Assembly: GCA_030340625.1 (NCBI GenBank)
Contig: JAOPHQ010000576.1
Coordinates: 308,501-372,500 of the forward strand
Reading direction: 5' to 3'
Origin: Merluccius polli
Lineage: Eukaryota; Chordata; Actinopteri; Gadiformes; Merlucciidae
DNA: 64,000 bases
The translations under genes were made by a program, and so were the position numbers. Each line of letters begins with the position of its first letter. Positions within the stretch are counted from its first letter, which is position 1. Shown here in pieces: positions 26,801 to 37,400 of this stretch. Below the pieces are notes generated by a model. The model worked only from the letters and a program-made list of their open reading frames with translations. It had not been told where the DNA came from and did no database searches.

Positions 26801-29800
26801 TAGTGGGCAAAAAGATAATAGATCAAATAAATGTTACCAACAAGAAGGTATGGGATGGAGACCGCTATATCAACCATCTAGTAGGGGTGCAAAAGTGTAC
26901 TTGAGTGAATGAGTACTCATCAAGCAAATCATCAACAATTACAAAAATATTGTAACCAAAAATCGCTTTGTAGTCATTCTGTCGAAACTGAAAGTGAAAT
27001 GCATAGTTGCATAGCTGCTGTGGTGGTGTATTCAAACAATTATACATCTCAATAGCATCTTATGCAGTTTGAACGTAGTTTTTTTTTGTTAGAAAGAAAT
27101 TGGAGAAACAGATATTCACACTCTGCGCTCACTGGTATGAGCCCCAGTGTCTAGCATCGTCTACCTGCCCAGGCGACGGGGCTTCCAAGCAAAGCGTTGG
27201 GCAGCAGCACTCCTCTCTCCATCGTTCGGTCAATATCTCTACGCAATAGGTGAATTACAAAATGCCATGCCCTGCCCTAAAAAATAGCCTTACAGAAACA
27301 CAATTCAACTGGATACGTCATGTTTCAAAAATTCTGCAATGGATACAACATTAAAATCGCTGTTGATAAATGTGTATCCTGCTAACACTACAACAGCAAA
27401 AAAATGCGTGACAAGCCGAGCTCCGGTGTGGGTGCAACGCACACGGACTGTATAAAATACAGATTAAAACTGACTTTCGATATATGTCTAAATCAGTGGA
27501 AACTGGGGACGGGACATTTTTTAACTAGATTTGGACCACGTATTTGATTGATATTTTTTTGTATTTCTTGCATCCCTAAACAAACAAGCAATTCCTGTAG
27601 TCGTGAGGTGTACGGTACACAGGATTATTTAAATTGAGATCTCTGTCTCAGGCATCATTCTTTTCCAAAAGCCAAGCTCGCCACAATACGAAGTAAAGAA
27701 TGGATTTGGCAGCCATTTCAATGTTTAAATGAGGACACATTAACAGCCTACTCATAATAACTGGTTAATCATTTAATAAACATGAATAGACTAAGCGTGT
27801 TTTTGTCCATCCAGTGTATTTTCTGTTCAGGCGCTCACGCATGGCGCTGCTCTGGAATGCCATAGAATCGTTGCACAATGTGCATCCCACCTTTTTGTTT
27901 TGTGACAGTTACCTGTCACAAACTTACCTTCCAAGCCTTGGGTCCTTGGAAACTTTTACACTGAACCTTGTTCGTAACCAAGTTTGACACAGCTGCAGCC
28001 GAAATCTTTTGGAAATGAGTGGAGCCGAAACTAATTGACATTGCACAACAATAGCACAATAGTAAATGTGTAATAGTCTTCATACAATAGTGCAAAGATC
28101 ATAAGTGCAGGTGTTCCATAAGCGGCGGTTACCGGCTAAATAGCCTACTACTCGATCCACTTGGGCCGGCTACTTTTTTCCCGCTTCGAAGACGCGGTTG
28201 AAGCATAGGCTGTATAAAATAATGTTGAAGACACAATGAGTAGGGGTAATAGTAATTATATAATGGTAGGACAGCAGTCCAGAATTGCATTCATGTGAAA
28301 ATACACAGTATTCAGTTTGCTTATTAACGCCATTTTAATAAGCATTAGGAGGACATTAGCCTGTATGAAAAACACTTAGCGCTTGGGTCGTCATTTAACT
28401 TAAGTGTTTCATGTAACAAATTAACAAATGAAATAACGTAGAAGTTAATATGTGCCGTTATGTCCCACAGTCAATCTGTGTTTTATGATCTGCTAATTTT
28501 TTGTTCATCTCATTGAGGCTTTACAACCTATTCCTGTTAAAGTTCATGTCCAATTTTGTTACGAACATTTATTCCCGTCGATAGTGGATAGCCAATATGC
28601 AGCAAGTGTCAGGGCTTTCACTATAAGTGCAACAGTGAAATAAATTAATACAAGCACACCGAGCTGCAGTAAGCAACCAGTTTAGCTACCGCTTACAACA
28701 GATAACTGACAAGCGAACCAATGTCAAAAAATAATTGAGAATCTGCCAAGACTTAAATAAATGATGTCAGGAAAAAGTAAGTAGATATGAACATGTCCCA
28801 TTGCATTTAACCTAAGCTAGGCAGAGACAACAAGAAAGGCAAAGAGGATATAAAGGGGTTATCACTGAGACAACATAGTGGAGGCTTACAGAGGGCAGAG
28901 GCATTTGAAGACGCCCTTTATACCAAGTGAATGCGCCATTTTAGTCAATAACAAATGTCTTTATTAAGTGGGTGTGGGTCAGACGTGTGTTAATTTAAAT
29001 GGTGACATTAATCTAACTGGAAAGTCTAAACAAAATTAGACTTTAATACAAGTCCACTGGACTTCATGGATTTCCAATAAACTCATAAATCCTGGCTATG
29101 GGGAAAGACAGGCACAAGAGAGAAGAGAGATAGAAACAGAGAGAGAGAAGAGAAAGGGAAAGAGAAGGTTAAAAAAAGCAAAGACCACAAATAGGCCTGC
29201 ACGATATCAGCAAAATGTGCGATGTGCGATCACACTGTTCAATATTGCGATGACGATATGACTTGCGATAAATAAGAAAATATTTAAGTTTGCATACTCT
29301 TTCAGATTTTTCAGCTTTAATAGATTCCCTGCTTTTAGGTACTCTCAAACACTGAATAGCTGATGGTAATTACATAAAAAAAAGGGGAAATAATATTCTT
29401 GTGCATGCTTTTATTGAAACCCACATAACATTAATTTACATGTTATTGTAAAAATAAATTAAAGTTTCCTTACCCTGCTCTCAACAAAAACAAAAAGTAT
29501 CTATTGAAATAAAAGAATCTCAGGGGGAAAAGAGCTTAAATAAATAACACAAATAAATTCTGGATTGGATACTGGCTGGACTCGCGGGATCACGCGAGAA
29601 CTACAAGACCACGTGAGAATCAGGAGACCACGCGATAATTTGTAGATGTCAAAATAGAATGCTCTATGGCTTTTACTATTTCACTTCCTGCCCGGTCGGT
29701 CTGCTCCATAGACATATATACATAGACGCCTTATGACGTGATGGAACGTAACCCAGCGTCGCCGCCATATTGGTAGGGGGTCCTCACTCTAGTCTAGCAT

Positions 29801-31310
29801 AGGAGTCAACGGGAGAGCAAGCTATGCCAGTATTTTGTGCAGCTTAAGGCGCAGTATTGACACCAGATCGCGTGGGATTACCTTTCACAAGTAAGATTGA
29901 ACAATAATTCTTATTATTAAAAAAAAAAAATAATTCATCCTGTATCATAAATAAATCTCTGCCATTTGTAACAAACCAAACCGTGTGAAAATCCGGTAAA
30001 AATTCGGGGAGTTATGCTTATTATTGTAGTTGGGGATACGCCTTCCTCCATAGAAATGAATGCACTGGGGGCGCACTGGGCCCCCCTCCAAGATGGCGGC
30101 CGCGCTGCTACGTCAGCTCTAACGGGCAGCGTCAGTCTATGAGGCGTCTATGTATATATGTCTATGGTCTGCTCTGTTTAAATTGACGCGGTTCAGCAGC
30201 GGCTCGCGTCACCGGGGACGTGAGCATCGCGGTCACCGCTGCTGATCGCTGCCACTCTAGTCAATGAAAGCATTTCCACCGGGCGCGCTGCGGAATGTCC
30301 CAGCAGCGGCGCGCCGCAGCCGCAACGCTATCTTTACGTAGCGTTCTATTTTTGACGCGAGCCGCTGCTGAAACGCATCAATTTAAACCAGGGCTTGAAA
30401 ACGAAATTATTTTTCAATCGTTCCGCTCCGAACGGAACCGGTATATTTAACGTTTTCGTTCTTGCGTTCCGCCACCAACATATCGTTCCTGAACCGGTTC
30501 GGAACGTAAAATAACGTTCGTTCTTAACGTTCCGGCAGTGTTATTGGGCCTAGTCTATTTTTGTGGTCGATACCTTACAACAGACGTAGTTATTGGTATA
30601 TAACCAGGGTGGTGGTGGGAATTTGTGACAGCTGAGCTTAGCGGGCGGCGAAGTGAACGCGGCAACTGGAATTTTTTTTTTTTCATGAAATAGGCTATGC
30701 TTTTGTGAAATTGTATAGGCTATATAGAGAACGGAAAAAAAACGTTATTAACCGGTTTTGGGGATTTCAGAATAACGTTTCTGTTCCGGAACAGTTGAAG
30801 ACCATTTGGTTTTCGTTTCCGTTTCCGTTCCTCGTAAAATTCCGTTCGTTTTCGGTTTTCGTTTTCGTTCCTTGAACCGGTTCGGAGCCCTGATTTAAAC
30901 AAAGCAGACCGACCGGGCAGGAAGTGAAATAGTAAAAGCCATAGAGCATCCGGTCAATTTTCAAAATAAAACACCCTCCCAATCGAACACGGCCACAAAT
31001 CGTCGTTGTTTGTTGATATTTATGTAGAACCTCGTCACTCCAAAACTATACTTTCTGAACTAAGGCGATATGGAATTTCTCCCATATCGGTTACCTTATC
31101 AGAACTAAATATACATGTAGTCATTTTGTGGCAATGTGTTTCTGCTGGTAATGTAGTGTATGTTAAGGTGGGGAACTGGAGACCTGGAGCTGCCCACAGG
31201 AGCAGACAGCTTTAACACATACCACAGTAGGAGGTATACGCGTATGAGGGCTGCGCTGTGACCTTACAGGCAGTATAAGGCATTGTTTTCTCCAGCGGGC
31301 TTGGTTTGGG

Positions 31311-31402
<92 letters not shown>

Positions 31403-34400
31403 TCAGCCAGGTTTCATGATGAAGCCAATTAAAGCCCCCACCTCTTTCCCACAGGCTGAAGGAAAAGGTCGGCATGCTAGTGGGAGAATAACACTGAGCG
31501 TGTCCATCACCTTCTACTACTCATTTTCAACTGACCTGGTTGTCCCTTGACTTTCTTAGCAGCAGATTCTCATTTAGGGCCAAAACCTTTCATTGACCCT
31601 ATACACAAAAATATATATACGGTATACATCTATCTAGCCATCCATCTATCCAGACAGACAGACAGATTGCCAACACTACTCATTCGATTACATTATCTGT
31701 CAACGGTGTATGTACCTCAGCCACATCTGGAGTGGAGCGGTAACACAGAGAAAGACCTTTACTACCAATATGAGCCACACATGACATCGACCCCATTAGG
31801 GATGAGGGGCTGTGCTTTGGCCTTTTACACATCAACAGTGGAAAGGACAGCGAGCCTTGGGGATGTGCTAAGGCCAAAGTTCTGTGTTAGAATAAAAAGC
31901 CATTCTGGCCACGTTCGGAAAAAATGTCAGATAGATGTGTGTTGAATATCTGTGGGAAGATGGAGAAGAAAAAACCCATAATAGTTTTGTGCTGCACAAA
32001 AAGACAAGGATGGACTTCTTTTTACAAAAGTCAAAAGATTGACTTATATTGGTTGATGGTGCTTGAATTTCTCTAGACTTTCAACAGTTTTGAAGCTGAT
32101 GTTTGGCTGCTCAAATCTGCCTTCAAGAGCCAAAGTTGGCCAAATACACTGTATTTAAATGTCTTCCTGAAGGTCTCTTTTGAGGGCCTGGAAAGAGAGA
32201 GTACCCTGTCGCCTAACTTGATGTCAAATAAATGTCTTATTCTTAAGTCTGCTGTAAAATCGGTCTAATCTCAGGCACTGTCACACAATACACTTTCATC
32301 CATCCATCGAGAGTGAGCAAGCAAGAGGGAGAGAGAGAGAATACAGCGAGTACATACATTTAGCATGGGTGACCCTAGCGGGGATCAAACCCCTAACCCT
32401 GGCAGATAAAAATGCAAAGCTTTACCAATTGAGCTACATTTGAGAACTGTTAAGTTGGTCAGGTAACTTAAGATTGGCATTTAACATACTAGACATTACT
32501 CCAGCAGCACCACTGGTGGCAACTCAATATATATATATAATAATAATAATAATATATATATTATTATAAGCAGTGTTACATTTTATTATCCTTTCTGACT
32601 CCTCACTGCTTCTGTTTGCCGCTGCTCTGCTGGCTGTTGCGTATGTAGAAGACTACATGGCCACAGTCCACACAGTGTGACGTCAACTGCCGGTGTTCGC
32701 TAGTTTTCTATTCAAAGTGTATTTTTAATATATTGAACGTGTCGTGTGTCCAAATTCAACACTGCACTTTTCTGGGTCCCGATACAGCCGCAGAGTGCGA
32801 CGAACGGCCGTCTAGATAATGGATGAGATTATCGCAGACGGCAGACACACAGAAGAGTCTTGCCTTATAGTTAGTTACATTGCAGACACCGCGTCCCGCC
32901 GCAAAGTGTGCTCTTTGTTTACGACACGTGTGACAGCTGACAAAACGAAGGATCAGGCTTAGGTTCATGCTCAATATAGCCGTTACCGATCAGTAAAAAA
33001 ATGCCTTGAACGGCCCGATTTCGAGTCTTTGAGATCGGATCGGGCCCGCATTCACCGAAAAACAATATCAGGGTCAGAGCCAATCAGAGGCAGAGTAGGG
33101 GCACGTCTTCACAGAACGCGGGTGGGGAAACAAAATAACGCTCCACACAGACAGACCTGCTTAATGTCAGGCGCACCGGTGCGACCAATGAAAATGTTTC
33201 GTCGCACTCGACAGATTTTTGGTCGCATGTGCGACCAAAATGGTCGCACTCTGGAGCCCTGCTTAATGAATTTGTTTTCCCTTGTGTCTAATGATGGTAA
33301 ATAATAACACAACTGATGAACATTTACATAACAATAGCGATGGATGAAGGGGGAGAATTCTTCTGTCCCATCTCATCATCACAGCAGCGAGTGGCATTTG
33401 GGTGTGATGATGGCCAGATGTTGCTCACATAATTCGTACGCATTGATCAGCTGATTTAAGGCATACAGTCATATGTGTTCGCAACCACCATTTAGTTAAT
33501 ATATTATGTTTATTATGACCGTCATCATTTATTCTTCTCTGAAATCTTCTATACATTTCTAGCCTGCCATGTTTAAACTGGTAACAGATGGATAGTATGT
33601 GTGATAGCAACAAATGGGCAGTCCGTTCAGCAAGTGTCAGGGCTGTCACTATAGGTGCAACAGTGAAATAAATGAATACAAGCAGACAGAGCTGCAGTAA
33701 GCAACCAGTTTAGCCACTGCTTACAACAGATAAATGACTAAGATGGATGCCTAAGCGAGACAACAAGAAAGGCAAAGAGGATATAAAGGGGTCATCACTG
33801 AGACAACATCGTGGAGGCTTACAGAGGGCAGAGGCATTTGAAGACGCCCTTTCCACCAAGCGAATGCACCATTTTTGTCAATAACGAGTGTCTTCATTAA
33901 GTGGATGTGGGTCAGACGTGTGTTCACTTTAATTTTGACATTAAGTCCACCGGACCTCATGGATTTCCAATAAACTCATAAATCCTGGCTATAGGAAGAC
34001 GGGCACAAAAAAAAAAAAAGAGAGAGCGAGAGAGAAAGAGAAAGATGTGTGTATTAAGACCACATGCCTGCAACCAATTTGGCTTCATATGCAAACTTTT
34101 AATCTAGAGCCAAATAAAAAATAAAGAAACCATCCATTCATTTTTCGAAGTCTACATTTTATGTGGAGTGCCACTAGTGGACATTACTAGTAACCATCAA
34201 CACTCCACATAGCTTCCTCCTGAACTCCTCCCAGTGTCCCACCAGCATGTCTCTATGGTTAAGCTCATGTGTGTAATAATTGGTGGCCATCTTCCAGTCA
34301 TTAATGAATGGCACATGGTTCTCCAGGGGATGGTCAAGTCGCTCCCCTGCCCCAGCCTCCCCTGCTGCCCCCCAGCACCTCTCAGTGCCGGGATCAATGG

Positions 34401-37400
34401 GCTCTGATTATTCCATTAGTGCAGCCTGCAATAAATGAAGGCTATTAAAATAGCAGGGGACATCGATCTGCTCCAGGCATGCTATAACTAGCAAGCTCGC
34501 AACAGGTCAAGCGTTGGAAACTTCAGCTCTGAAACACCAGGGGGACTTGGTTCACAAGCATACATTATCACACATGCAGGTCGTCATCCTGCTGCTCGAG
34601 TGAGCGTCAGACTGTTCAGCATTTAGACATATTTTTAGCTATTTCTCAAACAAAAGGTTGTAATGGGAATATATAGACGTTATTAAATCATGTATGAGGC
34701 TTTGCAAATAGTGAAAACATCCATTAAAAAAGTATTTCAGGTGTATGAAAATGGTTGCCTTCAAATTAGTGTTAAGCAGGCTATATCATACGGCCCCAGG
34801 TAACAATGAAATCTATATATCCTTCATGCTTTATTAGTACTATTAATACTGATTAAAGCCTATCGCCACCCTATAATGAGAAAAAGAATAGTTTGTTGGG
34901 TTAAATATGACCAAAACAGATGTGACCAGCTGATGTACACGTGATTTTTTGTATTGGAAATAATCTGGCATAACTTCATGTCTAGGATTATAACCGTTAC
35001 AACATAGAAGCGTATGTGTCAACAACTCCCACAAATTGAGCAAGAAGGATGAATGGCACACAATAAATTCAGTCTAAATTGCTGGAAAGGTTGGGCCACA
35101 TGAAGACATGGGAGATCTGAGCTCGGAGTAGTACCGTCTTTTAAATCAATATCGGACTCATATTTAATGACATGCTTTTACTCAGTGTTCCCCTGGAGCT
35201 TGACAGCTCACCAAGCTCCACGCTGTAATCCTGGCCATGTCTGAACAGCACAGCGGTGTTAAAATTTCATTCTGCTGAATGTCTACCCCAGGAGCTAAGA
35301 CTGTGCAGGTTATGTATGACTATGTGGCATCTGGCATTATTAGAACTATATCTCTTCATAAGTTTGAGGCGAGGATATAATCAGGCAGGTAGTGCAGCGG
35401 TGGATCAAAAGCTACCTTTATGAAAGCTGCCGAGCAGAGAAACACGGTTGAACCATTCACGTGGGAAAAATTTAAGGTAGACCTGCCACAGAATAGCTTG
35501 CATGGCCTGAAGCTAAATGAAATAGTGGGCACAAGAGCACAGAAATAATAAAGTTTCACAATTTGGTGTGCTGCTGGTGCCTTGTTGCCATGGGATTGAT
35601 TTGCCCTCAAAGCAAAACGCTAACGTCTGACACGACTAATGGCCTCAAGATAACTCAACAGGTAAAAACTTGGTGGACAACTCTGTGGACTATTGTGCAA
35701 CAGCAACTTCCGAAGGTGATCTATAATAAATTTAATAGACCAAAATATACTGAGGCTTTAAAAGAGAACATTAGAAATAACCAAATACCCTATATAAAAC
35801 CTATTATAATCTGGAACATAATCAAAACATTTTTATAATATTATTTTATAATTTATTTTATTCTTTTAATTATTTATATCATTTTCATTGTCACAAACGT
35901 TACATAAATAGAACATTAAGAGATGTATAAACTGTTTAATTAACAAACTTTATCTGTCAATGGACATGGGTGATGCCAAATACTTTTACTTTTTGCCTCC
36001 TGCGATGTGGCGCAGACCTAAGTAGTCAACCTTGTCGGCGATAGCTTATGGTGACATTTTTAAATGGAAATATAACGCATTAAAGTGACAATTAGAAAGA
36101 CCTGTTGTTGCAACAGAAGACAGTCACATCCTTATTTTTTATTTCCAAAAAAGCTCACAAATATCATTCAGTTTGACAACTCCAGCCCATGCAACTGTTA
36201 ATCAACGGTAGTAGCATATATTTTTCATTCATTATTGATTAGGATTTAATTAAGGCGTTTTGCACACACGGAAGTTGACGAATACATAATTGGGATGAAT
36301 AAATTGAGCCCAAACGACAATTAAAATATTAAACATAAATAACCAGTACGCAAATGAAGCATATGCAGTTTTACATAGATGAATATAGCCTGCCTATGCC
36401 AGAACAAAGTCTAGGATTCAGAAAGCCTTGTTTTGGATGTGTGAATAATGTCAAAGGTAGGCCTGCTCTCTTTTGCATTAACCTAAAAATGTCTTTTTTT
36501 AAACACGGGGAAAGTGAAGCCCATTCTCCAGTGAGATGCAGGCTGGTTATTGCACCCTACAACCGACATCTATGAAACGGGCTATATGTCTATGGTAAAG
36601 AGTAATCCGTTAAATGCAGGACAAACATTAATCGTCTCAGTGACTGAACATAACGACGGCGCATCTTCTATTTTGTGACCATTGGAAGTTATGAATCCAA
36701 TCGAATGGCTGACATGTGGACAGGGGTTGAAACTAACTTTTTGGCTTACCAGACAACTGGCGAGTAGATGAAAATTTTTACTAGACAAACAGGGGGGGGG
36801 GGGGGGGATTATTATTATTTTTTCTTCCTTCATGGGCCCCCCGGCGTCTGGGCCCCGGTGCAATGTACCGGTTGCACCGTCGATAGTTACGCCACTGTTC
36901 TTAACACAATTTTTTCAAACCAATTGCGACCGAAAAAATCCCCACATACTCAACCGAAACCGTCAAGTCTAAATCATGCGATAGGCACACGATGACATCC
37001 TCACAGCATGCACACCGGCTGTGTGTGGAGTCGGCGGCTGGGTCCGCGGTTGGCGGGTTCGGTGCTGGGTCCGCGGCCGGGCCCGGGGCTGAGTCCGTGG
37101 TCGGGTCCGCGGCTGGTGGGTCCGGTGCTGGGTCCGTGGCTGGCGGGTCCGGTGCTGGGTCCGTGGCTGGCGGGTCCGGTGCTGGGTCCGCGGCCCAGCA
37201 CCCCCCCCCCCCCCGTTGACAATCGCACACCCCCCCAATTTTGTTCCCACCCCAGCCCTGGTCCCCACCACTTCTAAAACCAAACTGACGCCCTTAATGA
37301 TGGGCTTTTATTTTTTTAGATTACTCGCCAGAGTGGCGAGTGGTCTTCATAAATGACTCGACAAATACAAAAATTACTCGCATTTGGCGAGTAAAACAGC

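Larger units (their letters stand above)
29659..30949. mobile_element. Foldback element broken by two later insertions
   Basis: The left arm (29659-29706 plus 30175-30211) and right arm (30353-30388 plus 30901-30949) are inverted repeats of about 85 bp, each reading ATGCTCTATGGCTTTTACTA and continuing through CCTGCCCGGTCGGTCTGC. Without the two inserts the element would be about 310 bp. Its GC-rich centre contains CAGCAGCGGC/GCCGCTGCTG palindromes. The flanking target duplication could not be resolved. Confidence 0.8.

Noticed and set aside
32368..32439. Functional tRNA gene
   Set aside because: The A and B boxes are degenerate, no proper acceptor stem is formed, and the sequence continues as SINE body.
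36901..37283. Pro-Ala-Asp repeat frames on both strands
   Set aside because: They come from the 27-bp minisatellite inside a hAT element with clear target duplication; open in several frames because of GC content.
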